Source: an uncultured Bacilli bacterium
Lineage (GTDB): Bacteria > Bacillota_I > Bacilli_A > RF39 > UBA660
Direction of reading: 5' to 3'
DNA length: 32,540 bases
Assembly (NCBI GenBank): GCA_944359735.1
Contig: CALVTA010000002.1
Coordinates: 1 to 32,540, forward strand
Shown in pieces: positions 16,085 to 22,826 of the stretch; within the stretch, counting starts at the first letter, position 1; each line of letters opens with the position of its first letter. The notes beneath the pieces were generated by a model. The model saw only the letters and a list, made by a program, of their open reading frames with translations, searched no databases and was not told the DNA's origin. The translations under genes were made by a program, and so were the position numbers.

Positions 16085-17126
16085 TATTATTGATCTCCTC
16101 TCTATCAAAATTTTTAATTTCTCGTAAATCCGTATTATAAAATACTCGTAAATCACTAATATCATATTTTAACATAGCCATACGTTCTGCTCCAAATCCA
16201 AAAGCAAAACCAGACCAAATATCTGGATCATAACCACTCATACGTAGAACATTAGGATGAACTACACCAGCTCCTGCGATAGTAATCCAACCTGTATGTT
16301 TACAGATACTACATCCATTCCCTTTGCAATTAAAACAACTAATATCTACTTCTACTGATGGTTCTGTAAACTGATAATAACTTGGACGAAAACGGGTTTC
16401 TACATCATTACCAAATAACTTCTTAACAACAACATCAATAGTACCTTTTAAATCTGACAAAGAAATATTTTTATCAACTAGCAATCCCTCTATTTGCATA
16501 AATTGATGTGAATGTGTAGCATCATCATCATCTCTTCTATAAGTTTTTCCAGGGCAAATTACTCTAACAGGTTTTTCCCCTTTTGCCTTTAACATACTAC
16601 GAACTTGTACTGGAGATGTTTGACTCCTAAGCAATACTTCTTCACCTTCAATATAAAAAGTATCTTGAGCATCTCTTGCAGGATGACCTTTAGGAATATT
16701 TAGCATTTCGAAATTATATTTATCTTCTTCCACCTCAGGTCCATCAACTACATCATAACCCATAGACATAAAGATTTCTTCTACTTCTTCTATTAGTTTC
16801 TCTAATATATGAGGAGCGCCAACTTCTATTTTTGTACTAGGTAAACTAATATCGATATATTCCTTCTCTAGTTTTTTATTTAACTCAATATCTTCGAAAT
16901 TATTCCTCATCTTATCATAATTTTCATTAAAATAATTCTTTAAGGAATTAACCTTCATACCAAACTCTTTTTTCTTATCATTAGGAACATCTTTAATCTT
17001 ACTATTTAACTCAGTAATAATCCCTTTTCTACCTAAATATCTAATATGTAATTCATTTAACTCTTTCAAATTCTTAACATCATTTATTTCTTTTTCTAAT
17101 CTTTCTTTAATATCTTCTATTCTCAT
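16077..17126 (-). CDS. pheS: Phenylalanyl-tRNA synthetase alpha subunit
   Basis: Catalytic alpha chain of PheRS. An N-terminal coiled coil (about 1-90) binds tRNA. The class II core carries motif 2 (VRVICPGKTYRRDDDDATHSHQF, given here in part as GKTYRRDDDDATHSHQF), FTEPSVEVDISCF and motif 3 GFAFGFGAERMAML. A Cys-rich insertion, CFNCKGNGCSICKHTGW, is characteristic of Firmicutes PheS. The ATG at 17126 is chosen over one 20 codons upstream because of AAAGGAG at normal spacing and the standard start MRIEDIKERL; this gives 349 residues. A degraded gene separates it from the T-box leader. Confidence 0.97.
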   Translation of the reverse strand: MRIEDIKERLEKEINDVKNLKELNELHIRYLGRKGIITELNSKIKDVPNDKKKEFGMKVNSLKNYFNENYDKMRNNFEDIELNKKLEKEYIDISLPSTKIEVGAPHILEKLIEEVEEIFMSMGYDVVDGPEVEEDKYNFEMLNIPKGHPARDAQDTFYIEGEEVLLRSQTSPVQVRSMLKAKGEKPVRVICPGKTYRRDDDDATHSHQFMQIEGLLVDKNISLSDLKGTIDVVVKKLFGNDVETRFRPSYYQFTEPSVEVDISCFNCKGNGCSICKHTGWITIAGAGVVHPNVLRMSGYDPDIWSGFAFGFGAERMAMLKYDISDLRVFYNTDLREIKNFDREEINNND

Positions 17127-17175
17127 ATCATAAATCTCCTTTATCTTTTTAATATAGTTATTTATTAAAAAATAA

Positions 17176-17562
17176 TCAATATGCATTTTTTAATGACGAT
17201 AGGATCTTCACTTTTCTACCACTAACACACTCCTCAGCTTTATCATAGTAATTAGTTTGGAACCCTTTAACTCTAGCCTCAGTATATAACAAATAATTAT
17301 TACTTATAAAAATAATATCAGCAGGATAAATATATTTTTCTATATTTAACTCACCTTCTTTATTATTTGATCTTCTTATTTTAAGAAAAAAAGATTCTAT
17401 ATTATAAAAATCAAAAAAATTATCTTCTGAAAACAATTCTTTATCTTTTATTTCCCTAATCTAATTTTCTTTATCTCGCCCACGCAAATTCTCTAAAAGC
17501 TCCTTACCTAATTCCACATTATCTAATAAAACCTCATCTTAAAAAACAAATCTCTTACTCAT
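17176..17562 (-). pseudogene. Decayed PIN-domain-like gene in the pheST leader
   Basis: An ATG at 17562 with a strong AGGAGG site opens MSKRFVF, then TAA (17541-17539). The same frame continues DEVLLDNVELGKELLENLRG and meets TAG (17463-17461), then runs open to 17176. The N-terminal part resembles the start of PIN nuclease domains (KRFVFDTNVLLDN), and near the end DIIFISNNYLLYTEARVKGF resembles the last PIN strand-helix of PhoH-linked PIN domains. The first stop falls next to the expected catalytic Asp. Two nonsense codons in one frame with a preserved ribosome binding site indicate recent inactivation. The 129-codon length suggests internal loss as well. The family is a tentative call; the inactivation is plain. 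Confidence 0.6.
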
Positions 17563-17673
17563 AAACATCCTCCTAATCAGCAATAAATATTCTTATTTTA
17601 CTATAGAAGATAGGAAACAAAAACAAGCTTACTTCTTTCAAGTTGTTACCTTAAAACTTTCCCATTTCTACAT

Positions 17674-17899
17674 AAAAAATAACTATAACTTAAGGGAGTC
17701 TACAATGAGTATACTCGGTACCACCTTAATTTATAGTTATTTAACTATTCTCATTATCTTAACGCGAAAACAACGCCTATAATTTTATTATAGGAACTCC
17801 TAAGATGAATTCATAAACTATTCTTATCTATTTCCACCTACCATAGACTCTCTTTAAAGAAATCATTTACTACTACTTCTTAATCACAGCCATTTCATG
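17674..17899 (-). ncRNA. T-box riboswitch (tRNA-Phe sensing) of pheST
   Basis: Leader RNA that binds uncharged tRNA and lets transcription proceed into the synthetase operon. Stem I motifs are present on the minus strand (AGAGAGTCTATGG, GTAGGTGGAAATAGA). The specifier region reads GAATTCATCTTAGGAG, with UUC (Phe) at 17809-17807. The T-box itself, AAGGTGGTACCG, is at 17727-17716 and would pair with the tRNA acceptor end. The competing terminator is formed by AACTATAAATTAAGG (17738-17724) and CCTTAAGTTATAGTT (17695-17681), followed by A and six T. The codon in the specifier loop agrees with the genes downstream. Confidence 0.93.
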
Positions 17900-17903
17900 A
17901 ATC

Positions 17904-17933
17904 ACTATATCATATTTGAAAGTTAATTGTAAA
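17904..17933 (-). promoter_or_regulatory. Promoter of the T-box pheST transcript
   Basis: On the minus strand TTTACA (17933-17928), an 18-nt spacer and TATAGT (17909-17904), just before stem I. Confidence 0.75.
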
Positions 17934-17942
17934 TAGAAAATA

Positions 17943-18044
17943 CTATTTTTTATTAAGTGAATACTTCTTTTCTAAATCTAAAACTCTATATATTCTATCT
18001 TTCATTATTTTTAAAGAATAATTAAATTTTTCTTTAGTAATCAT
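17943..18044 (-). CDS. Short 33-residue ORF between frr and the T-box
   Basis: ATG at 18044 follows AAGAGAGGAATT and encodes a 33-residue basic, helical peptide (MITKEKFNYSLKIMKDRIYR at its start, EKKYSLNKK at its end). It has its own promoter-like pair upstream (TTTACT, 17 nt, TATAAT at 18106-18078) and lies after the frr terminator. Its stop codon is next to the -35 of the pheST promoter. No family recognised. The ribosome binding site and promoter support it, but its small size leaves doubt. Confidence 0.5.
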   Translation of the reverse strand: MITKEKFNYSLKIMKDRIYRVLDLEKKYSLNKK

Positions 18045-18077
18045 CAACAATTCCTCTCTTTCTAACAAAGCATATTA

Positions 18078-18106
18078 ATTATATACTAAAGTCAGTCTAA
18101 AGTAAA
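18078..18106 (-). promoter_or_regulatory. Promoter before the 33-residue ORF
   Basis: On the minus strand TTTACT (18106-18101), a 17-nt spacer and a perfect TATAAT (18083-18078). It overlaps the T-tail of the frr terminator. Confidence 0.6.
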
Positions 18107-18131
18107 AAAATAAGTAGTGCTAAACACTACT
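18103..18131 (-). terminator. Terminator after frr
   Basis: AGTAGTG/CACTACT stem, 5-nt loop, then TATTTTTTT on the minus strand; the stem begins in the frr stop codon. Confidence 0.88.
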
Positions 18132-18675
18132 ATACAGTCATTAATTCTTTTTCTTTATCTTTGTAGATATTATCTATATCTTTATTATAGTCATTAACTA
18201 AATCCTGAACATCCTTCATCATACCTTTTTCTTCATCTTCAGGAAGTTCCATCCTCTCTATCTTTTCATTAGCTTCATGTCTAATATTTCTAATAGATAC
18301 TTTAGCTTCCTCAGCCATCGCTTTAACTTGCTTAGCAAGTTCACGTCGTCTTTCTTCTGTTAAAGCTGGAATAACTATTCTAATAGTCTCACCATCATTA
18401 GATGGATTATATCCAAGATTGGCTAAATTTATTGATTTCTCAATAGCACTCAAACAACTTTTATCAAACGGTTTGATTAAAAGTTGTGTAGCTTCAGGAA
18501 CTGATATAGTAGCAAGACTCTTTAAAGGAGTCATAGAACCATAATAATCAACCATAACCCCATCTAAACTAGATGGATTTGCTCTTCCTGCTCTAACTGT
18601 AGTAAAACGTTTATTTAAACTAGCAATAGCGCCTTTCATTTTTTCCTCTACTTGATTTATAAATTCACTATCCAT
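18130..18675 (-). CDS. frr: Ribosome recycling factor
   Basis: Splits post-termination ribosomes together with EF-G. The 181 residues show the complete family pattern: N-terminal helix, FTTVRAGRANPSSLDGVMVDYYGS (residues about 24-47, quoted as RAGRANPSSLDGVMVDYYG), a beta domain with LLIKPFDKS, IVIPALTEERRRELAKQ and a C-terminal helix KVSIRNIRHEANE. The ATG has GAGGAGA at eight bases. It is usually next to pyrH and tsf; here it follows yqeH instead. It ends at a strong terminator, so it may be the last gene of a yqeG-yqeH-frr unit. Confidence 0.97.
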   Translation of the reverse strand: MDSEFINQVEEKMKGAIASLNKRFTTVRAGRANPSSLDGVMVDYYGSMTPLKSLATISVPEATQLLIKPFDKSCLSAIEKSINLANLGYNPSNDGETIRIVIPALTEERRRELAKQVKAMAEEAKVSIRNIRHEANEKIERMELPEDEEKGMMKDVQDLVNDYNKDIDNIYKDKEKELMTV

Positions 18676-18744
18676 TAATATCTCTCCTCTATTAAATTTT
18701 ACTATAAAGATAAGAAAATAGCAATTATTTTTATCAAATACGAT

Positions 18745-19749
18745 TTAAATTAAACTACTTCTAATATGAGTAGTAACTTTAGAATCTAAATATATATCAA
18801 CAGTACCTTTATTAACGATCTTAACAAAACCTAAACCATTAATACATAAATCTTCATCATAACCTATCTCATATGTTCTTTTCTGTAATTTTTTTAAAGT
18901 ATCATGTTTACTTGAAATTCTTCTTACCTTTAAATCATTAGACACAAAGAAAGTAAAACTATTTCTTTCTCCCTCAACATAATCTATACGTAAAAACTTA
19001 TCAACTACAACACTTTGTCCTTTTCTAAGCTGAAAAGTTTTAGGTTTTATCTCTTTCTTAGGACTAACTCTTTTAAAATCAGCAGCACCTATATAATTAA
19101 CTATACTACCGCTATCTACAAGACCAGGAGTATCTATTAAAGTTAAATACTCATTTATTTCTATTTCAACAGTATTTAAAGTTGTAGATGGAAGAGGTGA
19201 GATAGTTAATTCTCTCGTATTAGAAGAATAATTTCTTAATAATTTATTTATTAGAGTACTCTTTCCTGCATTAGTATGGCCTACAACATAAACATTATTA
19301 GTAGTCTGATACAACTTTATCTGTTTTAACAAATAATCAATATTATAACTTTTCTCACCACTTATAACAATAATTTTTGAAAAAGGATTATTAACATCTT
19401 TAAAATAGTTTACTAATTTTTCATCATTAACAGATTTAGGTAAAACATCTCTTTTATTTAAAACCAAAATCATTTTATTTGGAATAATTTCTCTAATTTT
19501 ACTAATATCTTTTTCTAAGTTAAGCAAATCTACTATATATAAAACTAAATCCTTAGTTTCACCTACACTTTTAAGAATCTCTATATATTCCTCATTACTC
19601 TTAGTAACGACTTGATATTCTCCATAATTTTTAATTCTAAAACATCTCTGGCACAAATTTTTATCTAAACTAGTAGTATAACCATCTCCTAAGATATTAT
19701 CATCCTGCAGTTTAACTCCACATCCCTCACAATATTTATCGTTTGTCAT
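18745..19749 (-). CDS. yqeH: Ribosome biogenesis GTPase YqeH
   Basis: Circularly permuted GTPase needed for 30S subunit assembly. An N-terminal zinc finger (CEGC at 6-9, CQRC at 33-36) is followed by the permuted G motifs: G4 NKRD near residue 100, then G1 GHTNAGKSTLINKLL (about 157-171), G2 near 190 and G3 DTPG near 206. The C-terminal domain ends in a basic strand. At 334 residues it is slightly shorter than the Bacillus protein. The start overlaps the yqeG stop by 14 bases, with AAAGGAA as ribosome binding site. The yqeG-yqeH pair is conserved in Bacilli. Confidence 0.95.
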   Translation of the reverse strand: MTNDKYCEGCGVKLQDDNILGDGYTTSLDKNLCQRCFRIKNYGEYQVVTKSNEEYIEILKSVGETKDLVLYIVDLLNLEKDISKIREIIPNKMILVLNKRDVLPKSVNDEKLVNYFKDVNNPFSKIIVISGEKSYNIDYLLKQIKLYQTTNNVYVVGHTNAGKSTLINKLLRNYSSNTRELTISPLPSTTLNTVEIEINEYLTLIDTPGLVDSGSIVNYIGAADFKRVSPKKEIKPKTFQLRKGQSVVVDKFLRIDYVEGERNSFTFFVSNDLKVRRISSKHDTLKKLQKRTYEIGYDEDLCINGLGFVKIVNKGTVDIYLDSKVTTHIRSSLI

Positions 19750-20260
19750 AATAAGTTCCTTTCTTAAAAAGATTATTTTTTGTATATTTATTTATAATCT
19801 TTTGTTCTAAATATCTATTAACACTAGTTATCTTTAAATCTTTTTTACTAAGACAGTCCACAAATATTTTCATAATATTACCATTATAACCATACCCCAT
19901 ATCCGTTATAAATTGATCACCTATAATAGCAATTTGATTAGATTCTAAATTATATTTAGACTTTATCTTCTTTAAAGTTCTAACCATAGGTTTTAAAGCA
20001 AATGGATAAGCATCTACTTCTAAATCCATACTAAAGCTTAATACTCTTTTTTTAGGGCTATTAGAAACAATAATAACCAAAAAATCCTTTTTTAAATTAC
20101 TAACCAATTCTTTCACTTTTAAATCTACTTTATCACTATCTATAGGAGCCAAAGTATTATCCAAATCAAAAATTAAACATTTAATATTATCTTCTTTTAA
20201 TTTTCTATAATTAATATCAAAGATACTCTTTTTATATATATCAGGCAAATATTTTGTCAT
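19736..20260 (-). CDS. yqeG: HAD-family phosphatase YqeG (YqeG/GEP4 type)
   Basis: 174-residue haloacid-dehalogenase-fold phosphatase, class IIIA. Motif I IFDLDNTLAP (about 30-39, nucleophile Asp and general acid), motif II IIVSNSPKKR and motif III region MVRTLKKIKSKYN with IGDQFITDMGYG (metal ligands) are all visible. Relatives of yeast GEP4 dephosphorylate phosphatidylglycerophosphate; the bacterial substrate here is not certain. The start ATG at 20260 is used, not the GTG four codons upstream, because that GTG lies inside the GAGGTG ribosome binding site. It precedes yqeH in an overlapping pair. A perfect palindrome TAGTATATACTA lies 19 bases upstream. Confidence 0.92.
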   Translation of the reverse strand: MTKYLPDIYKKSIFDINYRKLKEDNIKCLIFDLDNTLAPIDSDKVDLKVKELVSNLKKDFLVIIVSNSPKKRVLSFSMDLEVDAYPFALKPMVRTLKKIKSKYNLESNQIAIIGDQFITDMGYGYNGNIMKIFVDCLSKKDLKITSVNRYLEQKIINKYTKNNLFKKGTYYDKR

Positions 20261-20305
20261 AAAACACCTCACTATATTTAGTATATACTATTTCTACATA
20301 TAATT

Positions 20306-21715
20306 CTAGTTATTTAACTTCTGTCCTATAGGCATTATCTCAGCAGTTAAAACATCAAACCTATATCCATTACTACTAGCATAATCAATAATAGAACTTA
20401 ACGATTCCATAGTAACAACCTTAGTATCATGCATTAAAATAACATTGTATTTATCATGAGACAAGCTATTAATAACATTATTATACAATTTCATTTTATC
20501 TTTAGCAAAAGAAGCATCTCCACTATCTACATTCCAATCATAATACTGATAACCTTTATTTAACACCTCTTTTACTAAAATGCTCATAATACCTTCACTA
20601 TATTTTTTAGAAATGGTATTACTAGAGCCACCAGGAAATCTAATTAAATTAGTATCAATTCCTGTTAAATTGTATATTCTTTTTCTAACTATTTCTAAAT
20701 CATTAAAATAATTATCAACTGATGAATAAATAACATCATATCTATGACTTGCAGTATGAATACCTATAGAATGTCCTTCAGATACAATTCTTTTAATCAA
20801 ATCATCTGATCCATTATTAGTAACAAAAAAAGTCGCTTTTACCTCTTTTTCTTTTAAGACATCTAATATTTTATCAGTAACACCATCTCTTGGGCCATCG
20901 TCAAAAGTAAGATAAATAGTATTAGGCTCCAGATTTTTTCTCACTTTAATATTTCTTGTAATTGAAGCTTTATTATTTCCACTATCTTTTACTTTATAAG
21001 TAATCTTATAATCACCTATTTTAGTATTATCTATATTACTAATAGTTTTTAAACTTTTTTCTATATTATTATCACAATTATCAAAAACACTAACTCCATC
21101 TTCTTCATAATTACCATTAAGAGGAATAAAAATAGTACTATCACCATTAAGAACCATTGTAGGATTTTCTTGATCTTTAGCAACTATTTTTCTGATTACA
21201 GTACTCTTATTATTAGAACTATCTTTTATTTCATAGACAATTTTATCTCTATTTTTAAAAACTTTAACCAACTCAGTTATATCCCCATCAACATTATCAT
21301 AAGCAATATAACCTAACTCTTCGTATTCCTTATTAGGACAATAATACTCTTTTTTATTCCCTTTCAAAGTTATTACAGGCGCCTCTAGATCTTCAACTCT
21401 AACCTTTCTTTGTAAATAATACTTAAAAAAACTATCTTTATAAATATATTCTACTTTGTATGTCCCTAATCTTGAAGTATCAACATTATCTATAGCTTTA
21501 ACATTTTTTAATTCTTTAAACGAATCAATCTTAATACCTTGATCTTGATATTTTGAATTTACATTAACTGTAATAACTCCATTACCAGTTAAATGTACTT
21601 TAGGAACAATCAAAAAAAGAAAAAATACAAAGAAAAAAACTATACTAAAAACAACATTTATAAAAACAGTACCTTTAGAAATTCTTCTTCCTTTAACTTT
21701 TCTTTTAATCTTCAT
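20306..21715 (-). CDS. Membrane-anchored polysaccharide deacetylase with Ig-like repeats
   Basis: 469 residues. A basic N-terminus and one membrane segment (about 17-42) anchor it, with the rest outside. Three DUF5011/HYR-like immunoglobulin-type repeats follow (about 45-110, 115-185, 190-265); each ends in a pattern such as GTYKVEYIYKD, KIVYEIKDSSNN or GDYKITYKVKDSGNN. The NodB deacetylase domain (about 270-460) has all motifs: TFDDGP (Asp-Asp), HTASH (metal His pair), RFPGGSS, DWNVDSGD and LMHDT. It probably removes acetyl groups from peptidoglycan or another surface glycan. The gene lies directly after sigK with a 60-base gap that contains a plausible promoter, so a role in the spore cortex is possible. 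Confidence 0.92.
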   Translation of the reverse strand: MKIKRKVKGRRISKGTVFINVVFSIVFFFVFFLFLIVPKVHLTGNGVITVNVNSKYQDQGIKIDSFKELKNVKAIDNVDTSRLGTYKVEYIYKDSFFKYYLQRKVRVEDLEAPVITLKGNKKEYYCPNKEYEELGYIAYDNVDGDITELVKVFKNRDKIVYEIKDSSNNKSTVIRKIVAKDQENPTMVLNGDSTIFIPLNGNYEEDGVSVFDNCDNNIEKSLKTISNIDNTKIGDYKITYKVKDSGNNKASITRNIKVRKNLEPNTIYLTFDDGPRDGVTDKILDVLKEKEVKATFFVTNNGSDDLIKRIVSEGHSIGIHTASHRYDVIYSSVDNYFNDLEIVRKRIYNLTGIDTNLIRFPGGSSNTISKKYSEGIMSILVKEVLNKGYQYYDWNVDSGDASFAKDKMKLYNNVINSLSHDKYNVILMHDTKVVTMESLSSIIDYASSNGYRFDVLTAEIMPIGQKLNN

Positions 21716-21775
21716 AAATTCACTTCCAATACTAGTATAACAAGTTCTACAATAATTAACAACACACTAATATTA

Positions 21776-22486
21776 TTAGCTAAAGTCTATGTCATTATAC
21801 TTATTATGTTTAATAAACTCTCTTAATATTTTAGTCAAAGCTCTTTTTTCAATACGAGAAACATAACTTCTAGAAATATTAAGTTTATCCGCTATCATTT
21901 TCTGAGTCCATTCATCATTACCATCTAACCCATATCTTTTAACTATTATTTCTTTTTCTCTTTTATTTAAAACCTTAATATAATCATTAAGTAATTTAAC
22001 ATTATCTTTCAAATTAATCTCTTCTATAAAATCAGGACGCGGAGCTTTAATAACATCTAATATTGATATTTCATTTCCTTCTTTATCAAAACCTACTGGT
22101 TCATTTAAAGATATATTTTTATTATTCTTATTATTAGCACGAAAATACATTAAAATTTCATTTTGAATACATTTAGCACAATATGTAGTAAGACGATTCC
22201 CCTTATTAGGAACAAAAGTATCAACTCCTTTAATAAGGCCAATTGTCCCAACACTAATAAGATCATCTTGATCGATATTTTTATAATCAAATTTCTTAAC
22301 AATATGAGCGACTAATCTAAGATTATGTTCTATTAATTTATTACGACTATTAACATCTCCTTTCCCCATTTTATTAATACATTCTTCTTCCTCTTCTTTT
22401 GATAGTGGTTCTTTAAAGACTTGATTAGAATAACTTGCTGTAAAAGTAAAGAAGCCTCTTAGACTATCAAATAAATTAAACAACAT
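21776..22486 (-). CDS. sigK: Late mother-cell sigma factor SigK (pro-SigK)
   Basis: 236-residue sporulation sigma factor. The hydrophobic N-terminus (MLFNLFDSLRGFFTFTASYS) followed by NQVFKEPLSKEEEEE matches the pro-sequence and processing region of Bacillus pro-SigK (...NNAFPQPLS). Region 2 reads LIEHNLRLVAHIVKKF and DLISVGTIGLIKGV. The stretch NEPVGFDKEGNEISILDV and the region 4 helix-turn-helix LNISRSYVSRIEKRALTKI are typical of SigK and distinguish it from SigE, SigF and SigG. The ATG at 22486 is chosen because an upstream GTG is part of the AGGTGAT ribosome binding site. The gene is a single uninterrupted reading frame, with no skin-type element splitting it. Confidence 0.92.
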   Translation of the reverse strand: MLFNLFDSLRGFFTFTASYSNQVFKEPLSKEEEEECINKMGKGDVNSRNKLIEHNLRLVAHIVKKFDYKNIDQDDLISVGTIGLIKGVDTFVPNKGNRLTTYCAKCIQNEILMYFRANNKNNKNISLNEPVGFDKEGNEISILDVIKAPRPDFIEEINLKDNVKLLNDYIKVLNKREKEIIVKRYGLDGNDEWTQKMIADKLNISRSYVSRIEKRALTKILREFIKHNKYNDIDFS

Positions 22487-22511
22487 TTTTATCACCTAAT
22501 AAATAATATGT

Positions 22512-22540
22512 CAAAAAAAAGGAGTTAGAATATCTAACCC
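22512..22540 (-). terminator. Terminator between priA unit and sigK
   Basis: On the minus strand GG-GTTAGA and TCTAAC-T-CC form a stem with one bulged T and are followed by eight T. It ends only about 26 bases before the sigK start codon. Confidence 0.82.
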
Positions 22541-22652
22541 AAATATCACCATAAATTAACAACTATTCTAATTAGTCTTGCCTTACTAGTACTTGTAGTT
22601 AAAATATAAATAGCAACACTCTAATCACAATTGAGAAGAGTGTCCATCAGCA
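22541..22652 (-). other. Structured untranslated stretch after the priA unit
   Basis: About 110 bases between a small ORF and the terminator, with no ORF of note. On the minus strand ACACTCT and AGAGTGT (22643-22616) form a stem with a 14-nt loop that contains the palindrome CAATTG. A further region around 22560-22605 has partial inverted repeats (TTAACTAC / GTTGTTAA). It may be a structured 3' untranslated region or a small RNA; no known family is recognised. Confidence 0.35.
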
Positions 22653-22799
22653 TCAAATCTGTACTATAATGCGAAAATTTTTGTTAGATTCATCTTCAGT
22701 GTCTATTATAGTATATCTAAATAAATCCATATTATTTTCAATATAAAAAATATTTGCACCATGAATAATACTAACTATTTTTTCAAGGCTTTTATCCAT
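22653..22799 (-). CDS. Small 48-residue protein downstream of priA
   Basis: ATG at 22799 lies 28 bases after the priA stop and nine bases after GGGAG. It encodes MDKSLEKIVSIIHGANIFYI at its start and ends NKNFRIIVQI. It is acidic in the middle (IIDTEDES) with two predicted beta strands. No family recognised. Its position in the priA transcript and the ribosome binding site argue for a real gene. It is too short for a confident assignment. Confidence 0.5.
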   Translation of the reverse strand: MDKSLEKIVSIIHGANIFYIENNMDLFRYTIIDTEDESNKNFRIIVQI

Positions 22800-22826
22800 A
22801 ACAACCAGCTCCCATTATTTTCTATT

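Noticed and set aside
17176..17562. Stop-codon reassignment as the reason for in-frame stops
   Set aside because: TAA and TAG both occur inside this frame and are also the normal terminators of neighbouring intact genes, so gene decay is the simpler explanation.
21776..22486. Calling this sigma factor SigG or a second SigE
   Set aside because: The pro-sequence, the NQVFKEPLS start of the mature part and the region 4 sequence fit SigK, and SigG lacks a hydrophobic pro-sequence.
22614..22645. CRISPR-like or repeat array
   Set aside because: Only one inverted repeat is present and there is no direct repetition; no CRISPR array is visible anywhere in the window.
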